Source: Ilyonectria destructans (lineage: Eukaryota; Ascomycota; Sordariomycetes; Hypocreales; Nectriaceae). From it: a stretch of 64,000 nucleotides of DNA. The notes beneath the pieces are model-generated. The model was not told where the DNA came from and did no database searches. It was given only the letters and a program-made list of their open reading frames with translations. Shown piece by piece: positions 22,102 through 32,961 of this stretch. The stretch lies in the NCBI GenBank assembly GCA_020740775.1, contig JAHEWK010000008.1, forward strand, positions 2,666,001 to 2,730,000, written 5' to 3'. A program made the position numbers and the translations under genes. Numbering within the stretch: position 1 is the first letter of the stretch; every line of letters begins with the position of its first letter.

Positions 22102-22392
22102 TCAAAGTTCCTGGTGCCGTTGATTCCTTGACTAACCAGATGTCGCCATGAAACAGTTAAACCAGAATCCTTCTCGCAGCGTCTCAGGGAGCGGCATCCG
22201 TATTTCGAAGCTATTTTTGCACTTGGAGTCCTAGATTGTTTCCTAGTAGGGGATCCTCGTTACGTCTCAACTGCACAAGGCAGGGCGGTCCCATTACCCC
22301 CATTGCTTCCGACTGATGGGCCCGAGCTGGATAATGAAGAGGTTAATGCGCGGTTTCTAGACCTTCTTCGTGCTCGGGGTATTCGCGACTAA

Positions 22393-24489
22393 AGGTCTTA
22401 TTGGAGGACTTATAAAGTTTGGTTATATAAGTAGACATTTATGTAGTGTATATATATCTGCCTTAGCGCAGGGTGGATAAGGTAGGTTTTATCTAGTGAC
22501 TACTGTCAGCTTCTGGACTTGGGAGTTTCAGCAAAGAGGCAGAGCTTAGCACATCCACTATATACACGACTAAGTGTTAAAATCTCAACATCATGCATGG
22601 CTAGAGCTCTACTGTTGCCAATTTCAGGCCGATGTCCGTTATGGACCCCAAACCACATGGCTCCAGAGCATTCGATACACTCAGGTCATCCGCGTCGAGA
22701 TGGGGCTCCTATAAAGAGCGCTCTCCTCCTCTCCGCTGGATTTAACGGATGTTGGAGGGGCTATTCCCTCAAGCATTCGATTTTGTCTTCACCACCCGTC
22801 GCTCTGAAATCAACGCAGCGGAAGCCAGAGCCTGGTGAGCTGCTAACCGAGTGGCTCATGCCTACCTCGAGCGAACTTACCAAGTCCGAGCCACTTGGCT
22901 CCAAGGATTCTTCTATCGGCATGGGCCAAGGATTCCGCTTTTTCGCATCTGAAAGGATAGCCTCGGGTGACGATTCCCAGCTTCTGGAATATGCAAGGAA
23001 TTTTATGTCTGCATCTCCTAGCACGGGAATGGCGATAGGCTCCTACCAGCATGTTTCCGCGACGTCTCGCGGCTTGACTCGGCTTGCTGCATTCGCGTCG
23101 ACTGCCATTGCGTGACAAGCGGGAGCATGGTAAATAAATGTGAGTTGACTTGGTCGGGCCCGTGGAGTCGATAGCGCCAAAAACAGGGCAGGGGTGCAAT
23201 TCCACGAACTATCTGTCGCATTGGGGAAAAATGCGTGGTATACTGCTCCCCGTCTCGGGTTTTGAATAGCATGAGGAAAAAGACAGGTCCTCTGAAACAA
23301 TGGACATCTTAAATTGGACGATATCGTTTCTTCGGTGCTTGAAGTTCAATCTGGATCCATGTCGTAGAGTATAATTGTAACAGCCTCTAGAATCAGGCAT
23401 AGGCGTTCATAACGTGTAGTTCGCTGAAAGTGGTTCGCAATGAACCTGTTGTGGCTTTAAACTGAGTTACTAGTATGTAAAGAGGTAGGAGCAAAGGTTC
23501 GCCCATATATCTTCGATTGATTTGAGCGAAGATAGGGCACAGTTGAGCGCTATATGGCCACTGCGGCGATAGCTGACACCTGCTATCAGTCGTATCTACG
23601 CGCTGAATCCGCTGATCCTTGCTTGTGCGTGCTCCGGGAAAACTACGACGTTATCGCTGACCCACTCAGTCGTCGACCCATTCGGCTGTCGGTCAGTCCG
23701 GGGTTCGCCTTGGCTTTCCGGTCGGTACGAAGCGTCATCTCCACATGTGGCTCGTTGCAGCAACTGCCCAGCCGTGGTTCACTTGAACAACATAGTGGCA
23801 AAGACACCATGGGAGGACAGGGTTGCGTAACAAGGCGGGGTATCAACCGTAGCACGTCAATTGTCGTGATTTTAGTCATTGCCACTTATTGAGCGCAGAC
23901 CGATCCAGGGATAATCGACGCTAGTTATGCTTGGGAGTAAGGTTAATTCGGTGGCGCAGTGCTCATAAGATGCGTTAATGCGCGAGAGGAAACTAGATGG
24001 CCAGGGACTTTTGGTAGGCTTATCTTTGCAGATAGAGGTCTCGCTTCAAAGCTAGCCAAGGCCCTACCATTGCTACATAGCACTGCTACCTGCCGTTCTT
24101 ATCCTAGAGTCACATTGCACCACGTGCGAGCATTTGCAAAGTTCCCAGTGACGGCGGATTCGTGCAGCGCGTGCTCGGCCTAGTTACTGGAAAAGGCAGT
24201 TCCCATGGCCAATCGATTTGAGGCCAAGGCGATCGCCGACCACACTCACAACTGCCACATTCGGAGGCTCGTCCCAGCGCTATGAAGCTGATTATTGGCT
24301 GGTCGTGATGCGGGGCGAGAAACTAACATTGGGCCTTTTGCGCTGCAGATCTCGGCATGACATGGGTTGTCGGTTGCTGGAATATATGAATTGACCAACC
24401 AGCCTTAAAAGTCATGAAACATCTCGACACAAGCTCTCCTGCCTTTGCTTGCAGCAGTCTCAATTCATTCTTTGCATTGCTAGTCCAAG
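22393..24489. other. gene-free stretch before the M28 peptidase
   Basis: A 198-codon plus-strand frame at 22519-23115 has no recognised domain, its composition resembles random translation, and the complementary strand is equally open. No gene is called. The last 100-200 bases hold the peptidase promoter. Confidence 0.5.
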
Positions 24490-26119
24490 ATGAAGACCAA
24501 CGCACTCTTCTCAATTGCCCTGGCTTTGGGCCTGCCTGCCTTGGCTGAGGCCGGCAAGGACAAGGGCTACCAGAAGCCCAAGACCTACGTCACCTCCGAC
24601 AAGCTCCAGAAGGAGATCAAGCTCAAGAACCTCCTTGCTGGATCTCAGAAGCTCCAGGACTTCGCCGATGCCCATGGCGGAAACCGAGCCTTTGGCAGCG
24701 GTGGTCACAATGCCACTGTCGACTACCTCTACAAGACGCTCAAGTCGACTGGCTACTACAATGTGGTCAAGCAGCCGTTCACGGAGCTCTACTCTTCCGG
24801 AACATCCACCATTCTCATCGATGGCAAAGAGATCGAGTCCGGCATCATGACCTACACCCCTGCTGGCTCCTTCACCGGGCCGCTCATCGCCGTCCCAGAC
24901 CTCGGATGCGAGGCTTCTGTCTACCCTGCCGAGGTCCAAGGAAACATCGCTCTTGTGTCGAGAGGCTCCTGCACCTTTGCGCAGAAGTCCCTCAGCGCCA
25001 AGGAGGCTGGCGCAGCGGGCGTCATCGTCTACAACAATGTGCCCGGATCCCTGGCGGGAACGCTCGGCAACGCATTTGGCGCATACGCCCCCATTGTCGG
25101 TATTAGCCAAGAGGACAGTACTGCCATCCTAGCGGCTCTCGCGGCTGGTGGTGTGACGGTCGGCTTCGAAGTTGACTCTGTTGTTGAGGAGCGCGTCAAC
25201 TACAACGTCATTGCTGAGACCAAGGGCGGCGACCACAAGAACGTCCTGGTCCTGGGCGGCCACTCAGACTCTGTTGCTGCTGGCCCCGGTATTAAGTGAG
25301 TCTTACTAAAATAAACCTTCCATTCGCTTGTACTGACAGCACCCGTTTAGCGACGACGGTTCCGGCACGATTGGCGTCCTGACAGTTGCACTCGCTCTCG
25401 CCAAGTACAAGATCAAGAACGCCGTTCGATTCGCCTTCTGGGGCGCCGAGGAGTTTGGCAAGCTTGGAAGTTATTATTACATCAAGCAGATCAACGGCTC
25501 CGACACCGAGCTGGCCAAGATCAGGGCCTACCTCAACTTCGATATGGTACGTTATAGTATTCATCACGAACCGGATTTGCATTAACCACCACACCAGATT
25601 GCCAGCCCGAACTACATCTACGGTATTTACGATGGAGACGGCAGTGCGTTCAACCTGACTGGTCCTGCTGGCTCTGATGTCATTGAGGCGGACTTTGAGA
25701 AGTTCTACAAGAAGAAGAGCGTCCCCTTCGTCCCTTCAGAGTTCAGTGGCCGCTCTGACTATGCCGCATTTATCGAGAACGGCATTCCCTCCGGTGGTCT
25801 TTTCACCGGTGCGGAAGTTCTCAAGACTGAAGCGGAGGCCAAGCTGTTCGGTGGCGAGGCCGGTGTTGCTTATGACATCAACTACCACAAGATCGGCGAC
25901 GACATCAACAACCTTGCCCACGATGCCTACCTCCTCAACACCAAGAGCATTGCCAACTCCGTTGCCAAGTACGCCCTTAGCTTCCGCTCACTGGATGCTG
26001 TGGACATTAAGAAGAGACGATGGGCTGCAGACAACGTGCAACTCTTCCAGCGGGAGAGTCTTGATTCGCATGCCCACGGTCACGCTGGACCGTGTGGAGC
26101 AAGTAGCGAAACCATCTAA
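24490..26119 (+). CDS. secreted M28 aminopeptidase (aminopeptidase Y-like) with PA domain
   Basis: Three exons, 24490-25295, 25351-25546 and 25598-26119, with standard GT-AG introns. Residues 1 to about 21 are a signal peptide (FSIALALGLPALAEA). A protease-associated domain spans about 110-240 (SRGSCTFAQKSLSAKEAGAAG). The M28 zinc-peptidase domain follows, with ligand and catalytic motifs in order: GGHSDSV, the DDGSG loop right after intron 1, WGAEEFGKLGS, YLNFDM at the exon 2 end, and INYHKIGDD. The enzyme removes N-terminal residues from peptides and is either secreted or vacuolar, as in yeast aminopeptidase Y. Codon use is GC-rich at third positions, suggesting high expression. The sequence is intact and length fits the family. 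Confidence 0.93.
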
Positions 26120-27198
26120 AACAGATGGGGGTTGGTAAAATTATACATGACTCTAGATAGACGAACACCCGGAGGTGGCTTAACAAGGGCTTCGTACGAG
26201 TTATGCATGTTACATAGTTAATGATTAAAATACGAGAAACGATGCAAAGTTGAGTTACGGTGTGCATCTCATTAAATGTGATGAAAGGTAACTACTGGGA
26301 AAGGCGTTGCGTAAAGGAAAAACACGAGTTCTATTCGCACAATTAATGAGCGTTTCTCAAACGAAAAGACTTGTATAGTATTATCTAAGGATCTTTCTCA
26401 ATCTCCTGGCATTTCAATTCTTAATCTACAGCAAATGATAACCGATTGATTATCTGAACCTCAATATCGAATACATTTATGCGTTTCAGAATTTCCCACC
26501 AGTTCATAGCAGTTACCATATGTCAGGTGCCGGAATGCAAGGCTAGGTGGGAATGCAAAAGACGGAGCCCGGCATCCCTGAACGCCGGATCCGGCGATAT
26601 AAGTGGACTACATTCCTTACTCGCAGCGATATAGCTGCAGCTATGCCGAGGATAACCATGAGGACAGCTACACCTGTAACCGGAATAGAAGTACAAATAG
26701 GGAGCGATGGCCGCCTATTGGCAAAGGAGGCCAGAGATCAATACAGTCACAACCCTATCACTACCTTTCAGCTACTATCTAGTAGCTAGTCTGCCCTCTT
26801 CACTCCCGTTGTATATCAGGCCCTGACACCATATCTATCTTTCAACTCAAAGATAAAGGAGGGATATTCAACATGAAGGTAAGGGTAGGGTCAGCTATTC
26901 TTGAGGTGACAGCAATTCAAATTGGGTGTAATCAACGTTATTCAACGCCCTCTTCAACAGCGGTCTTAACTTCCAGGATGGGTTAACCGGTCCATGCAAT
27001 AGGATTATAGGTTGACTGATGGGAAGAAATCTCTCTTCTTCGGTCAGCCTTGAGGTTCCTTTATGAAGAGAATACTTGACGCAGAGAGAATCAAGGGGTT
27101 GCCTACAAGTAAATGACTAACAACAGAACCCAGGTCTTCGATAAAGAGGGATAAAGCTATAATTACTGCGCTTCCTGTGTAGCTCAGCTAAACCACCC
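26120..27198. other. gene-free stretch between convergent genes
   Basis: Spacer between the 3' ends of the peptidase and dioxygenase-like genes. No coding frame or RNA gene was recognised. The part near 26750-27130 is AT-rich. Confidence 0.5.
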
Positions 27199-28601
27199 CT
27201 AGCCATGTGCGTCGTGAGCTAAGCTCGTCAGTCCATACGGGTCAAAATCCGTCACTGGGATTGACTGCTCTTTAGGGGCGGTATGGAGATGATCGTCAAA
27301 AACTGCCTCACACTTCAAAGGTCTTTTCCAATAGTTGTCGGGATCGCGTAGCCCGAGTCGATAGTAGTGTCTCTCTTGCTGTGGGCGATCAACCCAAGCT
27401 CGCCGCGCATGAAGAGGGGCCAAATTGTTGACAAGCTGAATGCCTCCAACTTGGACGTCCAGCTTGATGGAATTCTTGTTGGCAAAGTTCTCTGGAAGAT
27501 CCAGAGCTTCCCGCTGCACGGGACTGAGGTGATTGGCTCCTTTAAAGATACGATGAACTACTTGACAAAGAACACGGCCGTCTTGCCGGAAAATGATGGG
27601 AGTATGACAGGTCTCGGGCAAATCGTTGCTTGAAGATAATTTAGTAGGGAGATGCTTACAGTTTAACTGAAAATAGACGTACACCACTCCTGGCCATGGA
27701 AAGTCCTGTGCTAGGATGCGCAAGGCATCTGGGCAAGACTCCATCATGTCATTGTACACTTGCCAGGCGCTGGAAAGATATTGGTCCCCATCAATAGCGG
27801 CTGTAGACTTAACGTACAGAGCTAGAATGTCGGCAAATTTGCGGTCGGCGTGAAATTTCTTGGTACAATATTAGCCTCTGATTCCATGCGGTGTGAAATC
27901 TAGAGAGACCACATACCAGAGGGGCCATCATCTTGGACGGATGCAACTCTATATGCTCCCGCCCGGCCGGTTTTTCGTCTCGAACAGCGTCTCGAAGGTG
28001 ATCTGTATTTGAGATGAGCATGGTTATATTAATTAGGAGAATAATGGATCAGACTAACCCATGGCGACTCCATTGTCGTTCGTGCATCTGTCCTTGCCGA
28101 TGTAGCTTGATACGCCGCAGAAAGCAATAACACGATCTTCGTCTGGTCGGTCATCAAGTTTTAAGCCTCGCAGTACTGCAAAACCTCGGCCGCTATGTAT
28201 TGTACTGCTGATACTCCGGAGCTTATTAGCTAGTCCAAGGGGTAGAGGGAAGTTGACCGGATCGATCAAGGCGATATTTTCGAGCTTGAGCGCTGTCATA
28301 ATGCCTTAAGGGGGCGTGGCTTGGAAGAGAATGTATCATGAGGAAGACCGATACCTTTGAAGGAGGTGATGGAGTCTTCAATGGCGGCGAGCTCCTCCTT
28401 AGTTAGCTGCACAACATAATCGAGCGGCGCAAAGGAATCAGAGGTCCAGCATAATTCGGAGCTTAAGTGGACAGGGAATTTAGACAAAGAATTCTCTGAC
28501 GCCTCCATGTAGGAGACCTTGTTCTCCGAGGTCTTACTTAAAAAAGAGCGAAGCTCTAGTGCATTGACAGACCTAGGGCTCGAGACAGCAAGAGTTGCCA
28601 T
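27199..28601 (-). CDS. TauD/TfdA-like Fe(II)/2-oxoglutarate dioxygenase
   Basis: Starts at ATG 28601 and ends at 27199, with four introns whose ends follow GT-AG. The joined protein shows WTSDSFAPLDYVVQLTKEEL near the N-terminus, RGFAVLRGLKL, GVSSYIG, then FHADRKFADILAL, where H-x-D supplies two iron ligands. Distal blocks are IIFRQDGRVLCQVVHRIF and LVNNLAPLHARRAW (third ligand His), with RHYYRLGLRDP holding the Arg that would bind 2-oxoglutarate. This is the fungal TauD/TfdA-like family seen near trimethyllysine and taurine dioxygenases. The substrate cannot be told from sequence. The intron near 27620-27690 is the least certain join. The gene is convergent with the M28 peptidase. No break was seen. 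Confidence 0.82.
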
Positions 28602-29189
28602 TATTTTGTGGGTGCTTTCCTTGGAAGTGCCGTCTGGCCCGAAAGTTTCGTCTGAGATGCCGGCGAGCCTGACACTTTATATACCAGCGTTACTTGATTC
28701 GCACCCGTGGAGTTGGGGCGGATCCTTGTTATTGGCATTAGCAAGCGGACTTCAAAGAGGCAAATCACCGCGACTAATTGTCTAAGATACGGGAGTCGCA
28801 CAACCAACCCCGATACGAACCAACACAAAAGTCCCTTAGATCTTTACACTTTGTACGCCGAGGAGGATACGTGGTCTGTCACAAACAACGTCAGTGGCCC
28901 TTTGGCCGCCTCAGTTTGCTTGAGTGCTCGTTGATAATGATCAACAAATACACGCCCTACAGCGACGACTTCACCTCTGGCCGAATCTTTTTCAACTATA
29001 GAGCTAATAGCAAGATCTGATGCATGCAGGTGGTGGGCGGCTGTTATTTCCAGCATGGGAGAGTGACGGAATTAAAATTACAAGATGCAGCCCAACGCAT
29101 GTTGGGTGTGTTGTCTGTTGCCTTCTGTGTCCAGCCTGTATTCACCCAATGCTAGGGGGCCGCTTTTGAGGCCCCCCTGCTACGACTTG
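28602..29189. other. gene-free stretch upstream of the dioxygenase, downstream of the regulator
   Basis: Contains the dioxygenase promoter and the 3' flank of the regulator gene. The segment at about 29085-29190 has partial copies at 31796-31975 (see findings). No gene recognised. Confidence 0.5.
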
Positions 29190-31712
29190 TTACGACTTGA
29201 CTCTATCAAACAACCTCATGATCCACCGACCGTCGGGTGATGGGGGAACTTCGTCCGATAAACTGGAGCCGCCAGAGCCGCTGGAGCGACTAGGGCCGGG
29301 TGCCTGTACGTGCGAACCTGTTTCACATTAGCTAATGTAGCAGTGAACGTACATTTGAGGGGCACTGATGGCTCTTGGGAAGCATTTCGAGTATTTTGGC
29401 CATGTAAAGAACGGCCTCTTCGTCGAGACTTTCTCGAGTCGTCAAATCCTGCATATTTTCGAGGGCTAGCTTAAAGCCCATACTACTGCGAAGGACAGAG
29501 CAAAAGTGATAGAGGAGGTTCTCTGACGAGTAGGTGTACTCATCAATCATCTCTTGCGTGAGAGAATAGCATGGTGCTCCGTTTCTCTTAAGAGATGGTT
29601 GGCCATTAATCTTGGCATGTAACGTGTAAGTAACTCACCGTCTTTGCTTGAGCGAGATAGAATGAAAGTGATCCCCCATGAACATACTCCAGATTGGAAA
29701 GGAGTACGAAAATTGTCAAGAAGATGTCGTACCACGGTTTCTTCTTTACCTTTCCGAAGATTAGCTTCGACAAGATGGCCCAGGATTTCTCTTTGATGCT
29801 CCTTAATCGTGAGCAAAAGGGCAACATCAAACTGGTGGTCAATAGAGAGTGGGACTGGTCGGTCGATGCCCGGTCGTACGCTGCGTACCCGCTTTTGCCC
29901 AGCCGATTGAAGTCAACGGCGGCGGTTCCGAGCGACTCTTGTCCTGTGATAGAACCCCACCCCTGCGAACAGAATGATGCGCATCGAATCCGTAGGGCGA
30001 GATCTATAGACCGACTGCCGTGTTTCTGACTGTAGCGGATTGCTTCCTTGAGGGATGTTGAAATGATCCCATCAGGAGTATCCTCAAGAATGTAGTCCAA
30101 CACCTTTGTCAAACTTTTGTCCAGGAACGTTCAGACTTCGGCTTTCAACGTTTGCACGTCATCGCCAACAAACGGGGGCAATGGAACTGTCATTATCTCA
30201 CCGCCAACATTCTATGTGATGCAGTGAGTATCACCAGTCCTGGGGATGAATTCTCTGCAAGTGATGTTCAGGAGCGGTAGATCCACGGCGCGACCACCAG
30301 GGAGGCTCCAACGGACCTCAAGGGCCTTTGGAAGCGCAGTCTTATCGGCCCAGAAGTAATCGACAATGGCCACGTCGCGTTGCCCAAAGTTCCCGTTTCC
30401 TGGCCTGAATTAGAGGAGGGTAGTATCTCTGACTGGGTAGCAGGCAACATACCGTGACAAGCAAGAGTGACTCGATCAAGTTTGTCTCTGTAGCAAGGAT
30501 CGAGAAAAGGCCTGACATTGTCTAGAAAAGCCTGGCACTGCTTACATGGAGTGCCAGGGTCGCACTTGGGGTCAAGTTTCAGAATGCGAGCGCGAAAAAC
30601 CAGTTTGATTCTGGACACTTACCGCAAGTTTGAATGCTCTGCATCGTAGACAGTTTTCGACCTTTCTCATGACCTTGGCCATTTCCCGTTGTTCTTGCGA
30701 AAGCTTTCCTCCAACCCTCTGCGGCAGCCGTTGCTGGTGAAGTACGCCAAAAGTTTGGTCAACTGGGTTGATGGAGTTCTCTGTTGCAGAGGCGACGAGT
30801 TGCTCGGAAGCAGAACCAGCAGGGGGAAGAACCGCCTCAAATGCACTCGGATGGGCTGCCTTGTTATCGTCATCCTGTATTCTCGGCGCCAGCAGGTTGG
30901 AATTGCTTTTCTCTCGCTTATCCGAAGTGGGCCTGCAGCGCATGGACTCCCAAGATGAGCTCTCGAGCCGGCTTGATCCTATACCAGCCCAGCTTGAGGT
31001 GTTGGAGGGACCGGGTTGTGGTACAGGGAATTCGGTTCCCAGCCTGTCTGGTGGGTGAATGAGGCCATTCATCCCACCAGCGTCCACCGCTGCTGAGTTC
31101 AGTGTCTCCAGATCGAACGCTGAAGAGGTCACGGAATCGACATTGTTGAGGCTGTGTCCGGGGTTCGAGGATGCATTGGTTGACAGAAGCGGTTCCGATA
31201 GGAGATCCGCCAAAGGGTTGGCGTTTCGTTCCATGTCGAAGGTGTTCGGCGGATCCGAGAGTCCCATTAGTGGAAACTAATCACAATAACCGGTTAGCGG
31301 GCCTGTCTCTTGTCTCTTGATCCAGCCATGGCGATGCTCATCTAACCAGGTACTCGATGCTTGTTGGATCTGAGTTATCGACCAGGAACTCGTCGGACAA
31401 CGGGTCAACGTTCAAGCGTTGATGCTCCTTATTCGCCATCGGCGTCAGATACTCTGCATCGGTACGTCCCGTCGCGGAGAAGCAGGTACTGACCGGTTGC
31501 ATCGTTGGGTCCACAATCGAGTCGTCGGATGGCACATCGGCAACGGCGCCAGCTGCGGCCTTGCCCCCAAGTCTGTTTTGGACTGGGTCCGTGGACATGG
31601 ATTTGTGAAATATCGTAGTGTCGGCGGTTGAAGGATTAATCGATAGAGGAATCGCCAGCCCTAGCCCCTGGCGCCGATTGTTTAAGGAGCTCAGCATGCT
31701 CAACCAGCCCAT
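29190..31712 (-). CDS. Zn(II)2Cys6-type transcription factor with the zinc cluster in mid-protein
   Basis: The likely start is ATG 31712. Exon 1 runs to about 31350, then an intron ending in GTGATTAG leads into the frame beginning PLMGLSDPP. The zinc cluster is split by an intron after FKLA and reads C-x2-C-x6-C-x5-C-x2-C with a further Cys downstream (NCLRCRAFKLA then CDPGTPCKQC, PCYRDKL). It lies in the middle of the protein, behind a long Ser/Pro-rich N-terminus. Downstream are DVAIVDYFWADKTALPKAL, helical blocks around RIRCASFCSQGWGS and ENLLYHFCSVLRSSMGFKLA, and a C-terminal WIMRLFDRVKS ending at TAA 29190-29192. I associate this layout with a family of fungal C6-like regulators that is poorly characterised. 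Targets are unknown. About five introns; the exact 3' introns are inferred. Confidence 0.78.
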
Positions 31713-31795
31713 CTGACCCAAGGCTGGCAAGATGCGACCATCATGTGTCTAACCGGTCAAGAAGCTCCTGGACACTGGCCCCTCAGGCACCCATC

Positions 31796-31975
31796 AGGCA
31801 ACAGACACCACACCTAACATACATTGGGTCGCATTTTTTAATGAGTGTTGCTATTCACACACAAATAGCAAATCCTATTTTTAGTTTTATCGACGGTCGG
31901 TGCATCATACGGTTTTTTTATAGGAGCATCTCGTAACAAGTCGTATTGGGTGTACACAGGCGGGACACAGAAGGC
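31796..31975 (+). repeat. relic copies of the regulator gene 3' end
   Basis: The plus strand at about 31891-31975 matches the minus strand at 29245 to about 29115: shared words CGACGGTCGGTG, CGTAACAAGTCGTA and GGACACAGAAGGCA in the same order, with a 30-bp gap. A second piece at 31796-31840 matches the stretch just downstream (GGCAACAGACA, TTGGG). The copies are inverted relative to the regulator and carry no open frame. Confidence 0.6.
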
Positions 31976-32072
31976 ATCCAATGGAGAAGCTGAGAATCCG
32001 GCTGGATCAAGCATTTAGCAATTTCTGCCACCTCACTTCTTTCTTGTTCTTCTTCCACTGCCATCACGGAGC
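31976..32072 (+). repeat. duplicated 5' flank of the acetyltransferase gene
   Basis: Resembles 32856-32955, directly upstream of the acetyltransferase ATG. Shared words include CAAGCATTTA, TTCTGCC and TTCTTCTTCCA, ending in GCCATCACGGA in both. A further match joins 31750-31785 with 32818-32850 (ACCGGT...GGACAC). Confidence 0.65.
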
Positions 32073-32961
32073 TCGTACTTATGTAATCCACGCTCTAAAA
32101 CATACCATACCATGTACCTCGTCATTATCCCGTGCCCAAACCTTCCAATGACCATGATCCTCGGTCTGTCCAACTGATCACTTGAATTAAAGATGAGCAC
32201 AGGAAAATTGGGCGTCTGATCTTGATCCTTGCCTCCTGTACATATTATCTTTTAGAGCACCATGATTGGCTCGCCCCAACCGGTCAAGGCTTCCTGCCTG
32301 GGCGATTATGGCCGGTCAGCGCTGACTTTGGGCCGGCCACAACCGGTCATCAGCTCAAGTTTCGGCGACTGCAGAGTACAAGTTAATCATATTCCCCCTC
32401 AGATTCTACATTTCTATACTGACTTGAAATTCGGCGTAGGGCCAATATGTATCACACTTTGATAGCTCGCCCAATCTTGTTAGTTCAGCGGTGATTCCGG
32501 CTTCTCATCGAACTCAGTCGAGTGTCATGCATGGTAAAAACAGCAACAATCCATTGCAGTCTGATCATATCTCACCTAAAGCAGGCCCAAATCCTAGCAT
32601 CGCCTCTCCGCATTATCGATTTCAATATGACCTCATCTGAACTTCTCTTAAAGTATTTAAGCACAACCAGATTCTCCAATCCAATCTATTAGAGGTTAGA
32701 AGTAGCTGTAATTATAGGATATCCAATATCTCCGCAGCCTAGACTCTAACATAGTCGGGTGCCTGAGGCAGCCCCAGTTGTCCTCATCCAACCACTCCTC
32801 AACACGATCACGCGCCTGACCGGTTAAGAAACTGTTGGACACCGGCCCCAGGCCTCCAATAGAACATCGACAAGCTGGACATCCGGCCAGACCAAGCATT
32901 TAACAACTTCTGCCGCCTCGCTTCTTTCTCGTTCTTCTTCCAATGCCATCACGGATTCATC

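Larger units (their letters stand above)
12301..22392 (+). pseudogene. protein kinase-ankyrin repeat gene, interrupted by a hAT transposon
   Basis: The gene starts at ATG 12301. An N-terminal Ser/Thr/Tyr kinase-like domain has the ATP-anchoring Lys in VALKRP (about residue 95), the catalytic loop HGDLKPQNVLIF (about 202) and DFD in place of DFG (about 226), then an APER motif, so it may be active. After two introns (about 13551-13610 and 13750-13794) comes a conserved region (HKVYPFPVGGEFSMF) and ankyrin repeats from about 14.4 to 16.1 kb. Three lesions are visible. The join near 13750-13795 does not stay in frame with any GT-AG pair I can find. An indel near 15780-15790 switches frame, with ankyrin coding continuing in the frame of 15789-16268. 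A 5.8-kb hAT insertion at 16257 adds a stop within 12 bases. The C-terminal exon, ending YLDLLRARGIRD-like at 22392, resumes after the transposon at 22140. Surely non-functional as a full-length gene here. Confidence 0.82.
31713..32961. other. gene-free stretch rich in relic duplications
   Basis: Divergent spacer between the regulator and the acetyltransferase gene. It holds degenerate copies of the regulator 3' end, a duplicated copy of the acetyltransferase 5' flank, and several CCGGTC words near 32275-32350. Confidence 0.55.

Noticed and set aside
22519..23115. 198-codon plus-strand frame
   Set aside because: No domain, no splice context, equally open frames on the other strand; composition looks random.
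24511..25110. 199-codon frame opposite the M28 peptidase
   Set aside because: Antisense shadow; the sense strand encodes complete M28 motifs.
29175..29195. GTCGTAACAAG word resembling the 3' end of small-subunit rRNA
   Set aside because: Only about 11 bases match and it lies at the end of a protein-coding exon; no other rRNA sequence is near.
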